Source: Phlegmacium glaucopus
Lineage: Eukaryota > Basidiomycota > Agaricomycetes > Agaricales > Cortinariaceae
Length of the DNA: 64,000 bases
Direction: 5' to 3'
Assembly: GCA_015039465.1 (NCBI GenBank)
Contig: MU130033.1
Coordinates: forward strand, 130,872-194,871
The notes under the pieces are model-generated. The model worked only from the letters and a program-made list of their open reading frames with translations, did no database searches and was not told the DNA's origin. This document shows positions 48,396 to 59,562 of this stretch, piece by piece. The translations under genes and the position numbers were made by a program. The stretch's first letter is position 1. Each line of letters starts with the position of its first letter.

Positions 48396-50524
48396 TTATT
48401 TTTGATCATTTCCATCGAGCGAGCTTACTGAAATTGAGTCGTCTACAGTTCTGACAGGTCCAATGAACCATTTGCGGGCCGAGAGTATCCAGGATGCCGA
48501 GGCAAAAACGAACACCCCCATAATGATAACCACCGAATAATCTGAGAAATGGTGTAAACTTTCAAGATCTCGGCCATGAGCACCCACTTACTCATTAATG
48601 GAGCAGTCGTCGTTTGCCCCGGAGGGAAAAACAATACTACGATAATATAAGATACCCAGGAAACAGCAATGGTTCCAATAGGGACCGCCCAACGTCCCAA
48701 ACTGAATGGGCCTGGAGTTAATTTGTTTCTTCCAGAAGTTATGCGAAGGAATATTGGAGCTGCGTAGGAAGTGTAAAGCCCGATAACAGACGACCTTACA
48801 GGAGAAACCGATGAATGGGTATAATAATCACTGATTTTCAGCAACACTTACCCCGCTAGAGATGTCAAGGCTGTATTCGAGAATCCTAACAAGCCGCAGA
48901 TAGACGCAACGAAAACCACAAACCATACAGCGTTCACTGGGGTTTGTGTGCGACGATTGATCTGCTTCCAAAGTCGTGATCCAGGAAGGGCATTATCGCG
49001 AGCGAATGCGAAGACGACACGAGAAGCGTCGACTACCTGTGCGGCACCCGTCACGTACTGACCAAGCGGGGTAAGTGTCGTGTTTATACAACTTGAAGGA
49101 AGGTATTATTTACTTGTACGATGATTATCATCGACCAAATCGCGAGCATCCCACGTTTCCCGAGCACATTAAGGAATACCTGACCCATAGGAAGGGGCAG
49201 AGTCGAACTTAAAATATCACTCACAGAGGGAATGGCGAAAGAAGTTGCAATTAGAAGGAGCCATCCCAAAATTGAAGTGCCGGCTACCGAAACTAAAATT
49301 GCTAGGGGAGCAGCTTTAGCAGCATTTGCTGTTTCTTCAGATATATGGGCAGCAGAATCGTCTTGGGATGCAATATTGAGTCGCCAAGCGGCAAGGAAGG
49401 TTAATAATGTACGCACAACCGGTTAGGGTCCACATTGGCGACGTAAAAGCTAGCATGAAGGCCCATCCGCCTATAGGAATGTTCCTATGAGAAAGAGAGA
49501 TAGGTTAAGGTCGGAACTTACTGTTACTCCACCCCGAGTTATTTTCAAACAATGTGAACGCATCGGCAGTAGAGGCTCTCTTGCCGTCAGATAACACGAG
49601 GAGCGAGATAATAGCAGCAATCGTTGTACCCACTGTAAAGGGATTAACTCCACAAGCAAAGTGGTGTCATGACATGACAAATTCACCAATTATGAAAACA
49701 TAGAAAAGGTTGAGTCGAGCAAGAACCCGTGTAGCTGCAGAGCAGACGATTCCATGAGTGAATAGGATAGCCAGGAGGATACCATAAGTCGCGCCAGCGG
49801 ATAGGATCACAGCGCCGTCAGTGTTCACTGCAATAGCCGTGGTAATCATCTGAGCACACGTAAAATCGATTCCGCACACCAAGGTAACCTGCCCAGTTAC
49901 ATTGGCCCAACCTATGTTGCCTTGAGCCGAGCAGCGCATGGGATGTAATAAATTCTACCTGTAATCCAGCTTGCCAGAGGTGCATACTTCGGGGGAGCCA
50001 ATTTTGCGGAGAAATAATAAAGACCAGCGCTCGTTCTACGTCATCATTGGCGATTAATCGGTGAATCAGTGGAAAAACAACATACGGCATGGAGGAAGCC
50101 ATTTCAGCCATGGAAAGTGCCACAAATGCAACAAAACAGCAAGGGATTATCCACCCAAAAACTAGTCCTACGTGGCCGCCTAATAACGAATGTTAAGCTT
50201 CAACATGGTTCACCATGTAATGAACCAAGAGATCGAACCATTGACCAGACCGAAGGAGAATGTTGATGTTACAGAGGAAACAACACCCATTATTGAAAAG
50301 GCAAATGCGATGGTCTCGAAGCGCTTTCATATCAAGAAGAAACGGGCTTATCAGTAAAAGCACTAGGACGCTCGATGTATTTGCCTCACCGAAAATTCGC
50401 GTCGAAACTCGCTTTTATACCCAAGTTGAGCGAGTTTTTCATTATCAGCACGAACGATAATAGAGACAGTGTCAGATGGCTGGACCGTAATATCAGCTTG
50501 AGCTTTATCCGATTTGAAGTCCAT
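48396..50524 (-). CDS. APC-family amino acid/GABA-type permease, second copy
   Basis: A second member of the same permease group as the one at 5.7-8.1 kb. The start at 50524 gives MDFKSDKAQADITVQPSDTV and then LGYKSEFRREFS. After an intron comes RFETIAFAFSIMGVVSSVTS, then GGHVGLVFGWIIPCCFVAFV and ALSMAEMASSMP, spliced to TSAGLYYFSAKLAPPKYAPL. Further blocks are GWAFMLAFTSPMWTLTGYDS, AAHISEETANAAKAAPLAIL, DASRVVFAFARDNALPGSRL and PGPFSLGRWAVPIGTIAVSW. The end is DDSISVSSLDGNDQK. Diagnostic HISEE and ARD-x-LP motifs are both intact. It keeps the GRW that the other copy changes to GRL. It is not a recent tandem duplicate, since many non-conserved loops and intron positions differ. Substrate unknown. 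Confidence 0.9.
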
Positions 50525-51733
50525 AATTTAGAAGAACATGCAAGAAGTCAGGATCGAACGAAGAAGCTTCCAGTCATTTCCACGATATATGTGGGTATAT
50601 CTGTATGAGAACGTAATATCTCCAAAGATAGCCCAAACGGCGTAGGGCGGCGACTGGCCGTAGCGGGTCTGCTATCATTGGACGATAGCTAAGTATATGG
50701 AGTGTCGAAGTTAGACAACGACATCTACAATGTTCAGTTACGGGTCCCCTTTAGGTTCCGCGATGTTTCCGGCAAATGCCATGTCTGCACGTGATTTTTG
50801 ATGCTCCCAGGACTTCGATCATCATTCATCACCACCACAAAAATGGTACATGAGGCTTCTCAGATTCATTAGTTGTCTTTCCAAATCTCTCCTTTTGATG
50901 ACGGGAGCAAATTCCCAAGACAGAATTTTGATACGGTCAAAATTGGGAGAGTTCAGAGGGACGCCACCATACTATAGGCTGCCAAGCCATCCTAAATAGT
51001 ATTACGTGCAACTGTCACAACGATGGGATGTTTGTGGAACTGAAGGCTTTTACCTGCGCATCGTGAATATGTCCTGCATCTTCTCCTTGCACAAGAGACT
51101 TCTGCGAGCTTCTGCGCAGGTTGATTCGCCGACAGCCGCAAAACGGCAAGTTAGTTTCCGGTTTTGCCGGTTTTCTGGGTTCCGAAAACCTGTGGGAAAA
51201 CTACTACAACTGGTACTTAAGCCTGCGAGAAGGTTTCCAGGAAAATACACCGGGTTACCAAGTTCCGTGGTTTCCGGCTTTTTTGCCAAGTCCCCTCCCA
51301 CTGGGTTGAGAAACGGTAAACCCCTGGAAACTAATTTGCTTACAGCTAGTTACAGCTGTTTAATTATCGATAGACCAAAAAGATCTCTCTTGTTTACTTG
51401 TGGAGCGGCACAATCCTGACGGATCTTCTGCAGGTGCCGAAGCGTGCCGAATGCTGCCGAAACTATTTGGATCTCAGTGACATTCCCATTGGCTTATCAG
51501 AGTGTGCAGAAATTAAATCACTGTCACACTTTGGTGGTGACTAAGCAAGCCGACGATAATAAAGCTTGTCGTATTCAAGCCCGGCTTGGCCGGCTTGAGG
51601 TCATTCTATGGACGGAAACGCTTGAGAACATTCACCGGCCAGACTCTATCTATGTGAATAAGTCGGAATAAGTATCAGCACTCAACAATGCAGATTCAAA
51701 CATTTTATCTTCCTCCCACTAAGGTGTCTCGCA
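50525..51733. other. Gene-free stretch with GCCGAA-rich and CCGG-rich segments
   Basis: About 1.2 kb without a confident gene. About 51145-51180 and 51275-51290 contain repeated 'ttccgg'/'ttgccgg' words. 51427-51461 has three near 10-bp units sharing GCCGAA. Plus-strand frames such as 51006-51419 appear to be composition effects. Confidence 0.45.
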
Positions 51734-53433
51734 ATGCCTTCCAAACGTGTTCTAATTGGCTTTGGTGTGGATGTGGATGCAGTCGCAGGATGGTACGCCA
51801 TTATCGGAATATCGTTCGAGAATATGATAAAACGCGCTTAGGCTTGGTTCTTACGGAGGAGAAGACTCACCTTTAGATATATCAAGGGTATGTCTCAGAC
51901 CGTAAGGGGACTTTTGAACCTCACCCGAGGCAAAGGGAATGTATGCCGGGGAAGTTGGTGTTCCTCGATTGCTCAAACTATTCAAGAAATATGGGATTAA
52001 AACAACTTGGTTTATTCCTGGTGGAAATTTACCTTTTTGACAGTCTTATTCATCTTACCTGTCGTGCCTTGCTTGTAGGCCACAGCCTGGAAACATTTCC
52101 CGAAGAAATGAAAGCAGTACGAGATGCAGGGCATGAACTGTAAGTGAATCGAGTTCCTTTCTAAGGACATGCCTGCGACTGAAGACCTTATTTAGCGGTT
52201 TGCATGGATATTCGCATGAAGTTGATTGCTTTTATGGAAAGTGCCTATGTATACTCATCTAACTAACTCCATTCAATCTTGCAGAATCCTGTCTCAATGA
52301 CTGTCCGACAACAAAGGGACATCCTTGATCATACTTACCAACTCCTTACAGAATTCAATCATGGAATATCTCCAAAGGTAAGAGATGGTATCGGATGTCA
52401 GCTTATTAGGTGATATCGATAACGTTACTCTTCTTATAGGGAAGTGTTGCTCCCTGGTGGGAGACGAGTAAAGAAGGTACCGAACTTTTGTTGGAAAAAG
52501 GTATCGAGTATGGTGAGTGTGGAGTTCCTTATCATATTGTTTCCGGATATTCACAACAGTGGGAATGTTAAAGATCATTCCAGCATGGCGCATGAGTCAG
52601 TTCTACCTGATCGTCTCGATTGCTATCATATTGAGAGATAAGCTGTGTAGCTGTCAAGCGTATTACATGAGAGACGCGGACTCCTGGCACAAAATCGATT
52701 ATACTGCGCAGGCAGGAACCTGGATGAAGCCTCTTCGAAAGGGGAACGAAACGGGCCTCGTCTGCATTCCCGCGAATTGGTAAGCGTGTTTCAAACTGGG
52801 GATGTCAAACTCACGATTTTCTCTCTAGGTATTTGGACGATCTTCCACCCATGATGTAAGCATTCTGGCAATCTTTATGTCACCGCTCAGAAAACGTCCT
52901 TTCAAAGGTTCATCAAATCGAGCCCAAACTCCCATGGTTGGGTGAGGACTCTTTATACTTTGTCTTTGCTTATCTTTGACCTATCGGGTTTTCAAAAGGT
53001 TAACGCGAGAGATGTTGAACAACTTTGGAAAGATACGTTCACCTATTGCTACAGGTGATTAAGATGATTTATTTTCTTGTTCAGAAACTGACGTTGAATC
53101 TCTCTGATGACTAAAGGGAAGAGGAGGAGTTTATCTTCCCCATAACAATTCACCCCGATGTTAGCGGGTAAGTTCCGGTCCTAATTCCATCCAACCAGTC
53201 TCACATATCGGTTGAAGCCGACCTCATGTCCTTCTGATGCTGGTAAATCTATGGCATTTAGATTTTTGTTGAACAGAGCTGATCTGCTAGGACAGGAACG
53301 CTTCATTGAATGGGTTAACACTCACCAGAACGTTCATTGGGTGCCCATGATTGAGATGGCGCGCGATTTTAGGAGCAAGAACAAGCCAGCCGCTGGTGCT
53401 CAAATGCCATCTGGATATAATCAGGGGATTTGA
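51734..53433 (+). CDS. Polysaccharide deacetylase-family protein (CE4/HpPgdA-like), intracellular
   Basis: This family removes acetyl groups from N-acetylglucosamine polymers or acts on related amide substrates. The start at 51734 gives [20 protein letters not shown] and then, after an intron, [15 protein letters not shown]. The first motif ([10 protein letters not shown]) holds the catalytic Asp pair. Next come [20 protein letters not shown] and [20 protein letters not shown]. The His motif is [14 protein letters not shown], giving the second metal ligands. Later blocks include [34 protein letters not shown] and [20 protein letters not shown]. It ends [12 protein letters not shown]. There is no signal peptide, and the [14 protein letters not shown] pattern matches the group that includes Helicobacter PgdA and fungal cytosolic relatives rather than wall chitin deacetylases. 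So a cytosolic deacetylase or cyclic-amidase-like role is as likely as chitin deacetylation. Ten or so short introns. Confidence 0.85.
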
Positions 53434-53639
53434 GAGCCTCATACACGCTGTATATTTTCTCGTAAAGAGTTCCTGATCTTGAGATACAGGTATCTTGTTG
53501 CATATCCCCATGACTGGCGCTTGGTTATGTTATGCATTGATATTATTTCACTTGGTGCCTTAGTCTTCTTCAGCAAACTCTGATATCCGTTGATCAATCA
53601 TACTGATGCCTTGGTGTATTTAATGAGCCGCTCTTTGCT

Positions 53640-54200
53640 TCTTCCTTGTTGAAACCTTGCTAGGCGGATAGCTCTTGTCAATAAATCGGGGAAACAAGAA
53701 GCTACAAGAAGCTATCATTGGGCCGAACTGCCATTTTTGGCAGCTTGCCCTTGTTTGGTTAAACCCCCAAAGTAAAGGTACTATAAACAATTTCATCCTT
53801 GAACCAGCAGGCGCTGGAAAATCAACCATCGCCAAAAAGGGTGGCCGGGATGGGACAAGAATCTACTCATTGTCACCTATTTCTTCTCCAGCCACCCGAA
53901 GCACTAGACCGTCTCGTGGCAACGCTAGCGTACCAGCTGGCATTATCAATTTCTGACCTGCTATAGAGGACGTGATTGAGCGGGATCCGACCATCTTCAA
54001 AAAGATATACAAACCCAAATCGATACTCTCTTTATCAAACCTTTACAATCTGTGTCATAAACCCAGACCATTCTGTGCACCAGCAACGAGCCACTCAGAT
54101 CCATCCATCGCATACCCTCGTCTCTTCTCTGACCAGTTTGAACAGATTACCCCTTGAGATCGACCACTCCCATCTTTTGGCCAACCGTTAAAATTTTCAT
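53640..54200 (+). pseudogene. Broken NACHT/STAND NTPase fragment
   Basis: Agaricomycete genomes carry many NACHT-domain NTPases, some linked to non-self recognition. Here a P-loop, EPAGAGKSTIAKK, lies at about 53810-53850 in one plus frame. The following sequence continues in other frames: SFFFSR-like YFFSSHPKH at about 53872-53900, ATLAYQLAISVPDL-like residues near 53915-53960, and RDPTIFKK and IQTQIDTLFIKPLQSV near 53980-54050. The block order (Walker A, FFSR, LAYQLA, EDPTIF, LQFDxLIxxPL) is that of the family. Reading it needs at least three frame changes and passes stop codons, so it cannot make a full product. It is a fragment, with no N-terminal effector domain and no repeat region found. 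Family assignment is from pattern memory; the frameshifts are directly visible. Confidence 0.6.
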
Positions 54201-55721
54201 TTAGAAATCATGCGGACAGTTTATATATGCCGCCCACAGCTGTCAGTTTGTCGAGTTAAACCGCCATCGTGTGCCTGGACATCCTCCTTGGAATTTCCCC
54301 GCCCGATACAATGAACCTATTTTCTGGGCTAGATGTATTCTACGACCACATTTTCTCTTCTGTGGATGATATACAAGAGTCAAATTGCCTGTTCTTAGTC
54401 TTTATATTGCGACACCCCCTTTCGTATCTACACTTCCTTTGTGTTGCCCGAGCAATAACTCTCCATATGCTGTGAAAACTCCTGCAAGAGACAAACACTT
54501 GGCCCGAACTAATGCCATTTACTAGTAATCACGACATCCACCTAGCGGCTCCGAAAGTTTCTGCCTATTCTTCTGTATGATGGGTAGCCTCGCCTATTCT
54601 TGCGTTTCTGAGTCTAAGTCTCTTTCTAGAAATCGGTATTTCCCTGCTGATTCGTTAGTTTTTTTTTGGCTTAATCGTAGAAAGCAAGTGTGTGCGTCAA
54701 TTGGAGAATAATACCTGCGATACGACGAATTCTCAGGTCAGTTACAACTGGTATGTGAGGCAAATAATCTCAGTCGATGCGGATATTTCAAGGAGATGGC
54801 GTAACTTGGAGGGCTAATGAACAAGATAACTGTGGCAATCTCGATTGGATTGGTGTTGCTCGCAAAGGAATCTCTCACAACACGAGGGTCGTTTCCTATC
54901 AGGAGATCTATCTACCAAAATTCCTTACATTGGACGGACCACATCTATTAATTCGGGCTCATCGGGAAAATGCGCCCCCCTCCCGGTATTTTCGTAGGCA
55001 GGCCCTGGGATCATAACTTGTCAGCAGGATTGATCCAGATTCAGAATGATTCCTTTGTCAATGTCCAAGACGGTTCTCACCCCTGGGCCCCAATTGCATC
55101 GACAGAAACCTACTTACTCGGGATCAACTCAAAGTTTCAACCACATCTGGTATTGTGATTCATCGAAATTACTCGACAAGGAAAGACCGTCGAGAGATCA
55201 CCCAGTGCTTCGTAGCGGTCATTATGCCAATGTGGCTGCATAGATGGACCGTGCACCCCTGTTACGTCTGAGATCCTTTCATATTTTTTCGTCTCTACAT
55301 ATCATGATTCCTGTTAAACTCAGATTTTTTTGCCTAAGTCAACAAAATGCATTTCAGGGCACGGAGACCGTTTCGGGTAAAAAGACCTTTTTCCAAGATT
55401 CACTTTTTCTGGTGGAGTTTACAAAATAAATGGTACATGCAGAGCTCGACTCTGTCGGATTATCTTCAGTCTTATTGTTAAGAATGTATATTGTGAAAAT
55501 GTCTCTGTTTTGGCCCATGTCTTAGCATGTTCGAACTTCTAGAACGAGCACGCAGGTCAAACAAAACCTCAGATTGATTTGGATTCCCTTTTCTAGACTT
55601 TCGGGCAAGGATTGCTTAACTTACCGGATGGCCTGGTACAGCGATGATATCGATCCCACGCGCTCGTCTGTGAGTGGGAGCTTCGTTGGAACACCCACCA
55701 CCACCCAATTCTAAGATTTAA
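54201..55721. other. Unresolved stretch with ORF-like pieces
   Basis: About 1.5 kb. At 54777-55016 and 54970-55158 two overlapping plus frames have protein-like composition (LDWIGVARKGISHN, IFVGRPWDHNLSAGLIQIQN). I cannot join them into a gene or recognise a family. They may be relics or a small gene disturbed by frameshift. A TATA-like word occurs at 54220. Nothing else is supported. Confidence 0.35.
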
Positions 55722-57843
55722 ATGAGGATAGCGCATTTACACGACGAATTGGCTTGCAATCCCGCTCGTGTGTCGGTTGATACGCTTTTTGGTCCTGTTG
55801 TAGGAGGACGAGCAGTGAATGAGGCTGTAATCTTTCTGGGTAAATTTATTTTATCTTGGCAGTGGTTTCGACGGTGTCTGATACTCACTATTGACTTTCA
55901 GAAATTCCGTATGCCTTACCTCCAGGAAGATTTGAAGATCCTGTCGCTTTACCCAAACATTATCGATACGAAACCAAGGAATATATTCGGGAGTCTATAT
56001 GTCAGGATTCATTCTGTTCAATTATAAATGCTCCTAAATCTCGGCAACATGGCAATACCTAGATGCTACGCAACCTTCCAATGACGGCCAAGCACAAGGT
56101 AACATCTGGTCCACGTTTTGGGAGCGTGTTTTTAAGTTTTGTTATGGAGGTTCCCCCTTCGAAGACAAAGTGGGGCTTGGTAAACCATCTGAAAATCCGT
56201 ACGTGAATCAATTGTTTTTCTACATAGTATCGATGGCACGTCGATCCCACCGTGCATCTGTAGTTTGTTTTTAAACATCGCCATTCCACCTTCCTATCCA
56301 AAGAAGAGAAATTTTCCAGTGAAAGTATATATTCATGGAGGGTACGTTACTACGGTATTCGTTGGGAATTTTGTGCTTAACAGCATAAAATGAAACAGAT
56401 TCCTCCAATTCGGATCCCCACATTCCCTATCATCTCAGGCTCAGTTTATAGCTGCTGATCGTTCGGAAATTTGGGTCAATGTCGGGTATCGATTATCTGC
56501 ATTCGGTTTCCTGGCAAGTGATAAACCAAAATTGAACGGAAATTACGGATTCAAGGATCAATGGATGGCACTAGAATGGATCAAGGAAAACATCGAGGCA
56601 TTCGGAGGTCGGTGGTAATGTTTGACATTGATCCTCGTTCCTGAAATGGGAAAAACTCTTTGCCAGGAGACCCGGAGGACATTCAACTTACTGGACTCTC
56701 GGCTGGTATGTTTAGATTCCCCAAAAACCCACATGATGAATAAGTGTCATGCGTACTTACGCGCAGGTGCACATTCGGTCCACCAGCTTCTTCACCATGC
56801 CTCACAACTTCCAAATGGAAAAAAGGCACCGTTCCACTCTGCTATAATGCAATCCAATGCCATCTTGTAAGTTGAAATAAGATCGAGGGTTCAAGGCGAT
56901 TAACAGTGATTTACTTACAAAAGGACGGATCCTAAAACACCTTCTGAACTTCGACCCCAGTTCGATGCGTTGTGTCGCGCTCTCAACCTAGATCCAAGTG
57001 CTCCAAATATCCTTTCCATTCTCAAGGACCCAGTGAAAGTTCCTTGGGAGTCGATCACCGAGGTCATCGAAACTGATGTGTTGGGTCCGTATGGCACGTT
57101 TCGTGGTTGTTTAGCAGACGACTGGGTATCCGTCAAACCAGGACCTATGGCCTGGCAGAATTCAGGACAGCTAGGTCGCGGACTCCTAGCGCACGGCGTA
57201 AAATGTGTCGTTATTGGCGATCTGACCGAGGAGTGGTACCTTTATTCAATCGCACATCCCATCAGAGGACGTCAAGATATCCTGCCGAACCTTGAACGGT
57301 ATTTCCCAACAGATGTCGCGAGAATTTTGATCGCAGAGTTCCCTCCATTATCGGAAAATGCAGATACGGAGGAAGCTGCGAAGTTGTATGGAGAGATTAT
57401 GAGTTGTGGTCAAGTACATTTGCCTGTCCGAGTGTTTGCGAAGGATATGGAGGCTAGCGGGTTCCCTGTCCTTAGGTATGAGATTCGCTGGACACCAGAA
57501 CAACATAGGGCCGCAGGTAGCTCTCTCTCTGCTATCTTTATGGCATACTAATGAGACATCTTCAGGTTATGTTACACACGGAGGAGATCGGGTGTTATGG
57601 GCCCTGCGAATTCCAAGCTTGAAGCAAGATCAAGTTGAAGTTGCCAAAGAGTGGCTCAATAGGGTTTTTGAAGAGGTGAACAAGTTAATGAACGGAGAAC
57701 CTACTCGTCAGGACGTTAGTGCTATGATCACGTTGAAAGATGACAGAAATATTGGGTGGACGAAGGATGAGAAATGGGACAGATTGATGAAGCTTGAAAA
57801 AGTGATTGACAGACGACGAGGCTCTATCCTTTCCAATTTGTAG
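55722..57843 (+). CDS. Type-B carboxylesterase/lipase-fold hydrolase
   Basis: An alpha/beta hydrolase that cleaves ester bonds. The start at 55722 gives MRIAHLHDELACNPARVSVD and then TLFGPVVGGRAVNEAVIFLE, spliced to IPYALPPGRFEDPVALPKHY. The first cysteine loop reads SPFEDKVGLGKPSENP-IDGT and then IPPCICSLFLNIAIPP across an intron at about 56199-56231. KVYIHGGFLQFGSP follows. The nucleophile is in LTGLSAGAHSVHQLLHHA (GLSAG, formed across an intron). The acid is in IGDLTEEWYLYSIAHP, and the His in YVTHGGDRVLWALRIP. All three catalytic residues are present. There is no signal peptide at the chosen start, so it would act inside the cell unless a further 5' exon was missed. The C-terminus ends RRRGSILSNL. 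Roughly ten introns. Substrate not predictable; carboxylesterase and sterol-esterase groups are both possible. Confidence 0.87.
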
Positions 57844-58029
57844 TAGATTTGGTACCTCCTACTTTTTAATGTATGTATGTACGAGGTTGTTGCCTAGCCG
57901 AATGCTAAGGCAGGGGACTGCCGAACAGTGTCTCAAGTGTCACACCGTGCCACTCACACGTCACGCGTGTTACTTTTTGTTCCCTTGAACTTGCCTTGAA
58001 CAACCACATAAATTACAATAACAATACTA

Positions 58030-59274
58030 ATGGACGCTGTTGTAGACGACGAGAAGAAGGCATTTGACGCAGAGACAACTCAGGATGAGGATTCTCAACC
58101 AGATCCAGAGGAACATCTCATGTTAGACCAAGGAAATGGACGCATTTGGCTCGTCAAGGTCCGTAAAACATCATGTTGTCGTCTCCTCGGGCTGTAGCCA
58201 CAAAGGTGTGCCCAATTAGATTCCCAAGTTCCTCATGGAACGATGGTCAGCTATCAATCAGGAAGATGTCCATCTAGCCACAGTGAGGGTTTACACCGCC
58301 GAAACCCCAAACAAGAAACCCCGGATCGTCTTATTTCTACCACCCAACAGTGACCCTACGAACCCAAATGCAACTCCATTACCTCAGCAAACTAACAGAC
58401 CTGTTTTCGACACGGCAACGAAGTATATTGCCACGGGCCCTGAACCTGACTGCTATGAGCTGGATATGGTCAACGATAGTGTCGAAAATCAAATCGTAGT
58501 GGCGGAACGACCGAAAGATGCAGCGATTAGCATATCCGCGAGTTCTGCGGCTGCTACTGTCAATACCAGAGCTCGAACGACGATCTTGACAGGTCGTATA
58601 AAGCATGAATGTAACTTGCGGCCAACCTTTACTCAAAATTATCGACATCAGATGAGGGAACGACATAAGAAATACAATACTCCTATGCGACAGATTAGGA
58701 TGATTGACGATGCTGGCGTACCAGGTGGCAGAGGTGGAGTCAACAGGCTCAGCAGTGGTGTCGGCGTCGGCGCTGGGGGCGCTTTTGGCGATCTCATTGT
58801 CAGTTCTGCGGACTCTTGGATATATATGTATATATTTCTAATTAACATGACTAGAAAACGAAACCGAAACAAGCTAAAGGCACATTCGAGCGTATGGCTC
58901 GTATGCCACGCAATCAGCTTCTCGACCAACTGTTTGCTTTGTTCCGTGAAACTACACATTGGGGTATTCGCCCGCTGCGTGAAAAAACCCAGCAGCCAGA
59001 GGCGTATCTGAAGGAGGTACTAGCTGAAATCGCGTTTCTCCATAAATCTGGCGAGTACAATGGTCTATGGGAGCTCAAAGAGGTCTTCAAGGATGAAGGG
59101 GTTCGTTCTTTTTTTATCCAACTGTTGATTCGAGATTTATTAATGAATATGGTTCATTAGATGAAGGCGGAGAATGTACCTGGGCCAAGCTCACTAAGTG
59201 ATGTGAAGATGGAGATGGAGATGGAGGAGGAGGATGACGATGACGAGGATGATGACATGGAGGAAGTTTCGTGA
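58030..59274 (+). CDS. TFG2: Transcription initiation factor TFIIF beta subunit (RAP30/Tfg2)
   Basis: TFIIF beta stabilises RNA polymerase II in the preinitiation complex. The start at 58030 gives MDAVVDDEKKAFDAE and then QGNGRIWLVK, spliced to IPKFLMERWSAINQEDVHLA. The dimerisation domain continues to ELDMVNDSVENQIVVAERPK and GRIKHECNLRPTFTQNYRHQ (the RIxHECxxRP block). After an intron near 58795-58854, the winged-helix domain reads KGTFERMARMPRNQLLDQLF then ALFRETTHWGIRPLREKTQQ, PEAYLKEVLAEIAFLHKSGE and NGLWELKEVFKDEG. The tail is strongly acidic (EEEDDDDEDDDMEEVS). Order and length match fungal Tfg2. Short Gly-rich linker GGRGGVNRLSSGVGVGAGGA separates the two domains. It lies head-to-tail with its neighbours, only about 190 bp downstream of the esterase gene. 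Confidence 0.95.
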
Positions 59275-59562
59275 CTGTAATACCCTTTTGCATGACCTGT
59301 GTATTTTATGCGATAATCAAAGATCTCTATTATTGTAGTTGAAGTTCTAGATTTAATCAAAGAAAGTGAACATTTTTTGATACAGCTGGATCCTTCCCAA
59401 ACAGTTCTTGAATGGGTATATGCATTTATTTTGCAAGGAAAAGAGAAAGAGGACGACGGGAAATGCGTTCCTGTACCAGAACATTAAGTATTACGCTCTA
59501 CCAAGACTTTTCTTCTGCACGTGTTGACCACGATCAAAAAAATAACCCCCCACTTTCATCCC

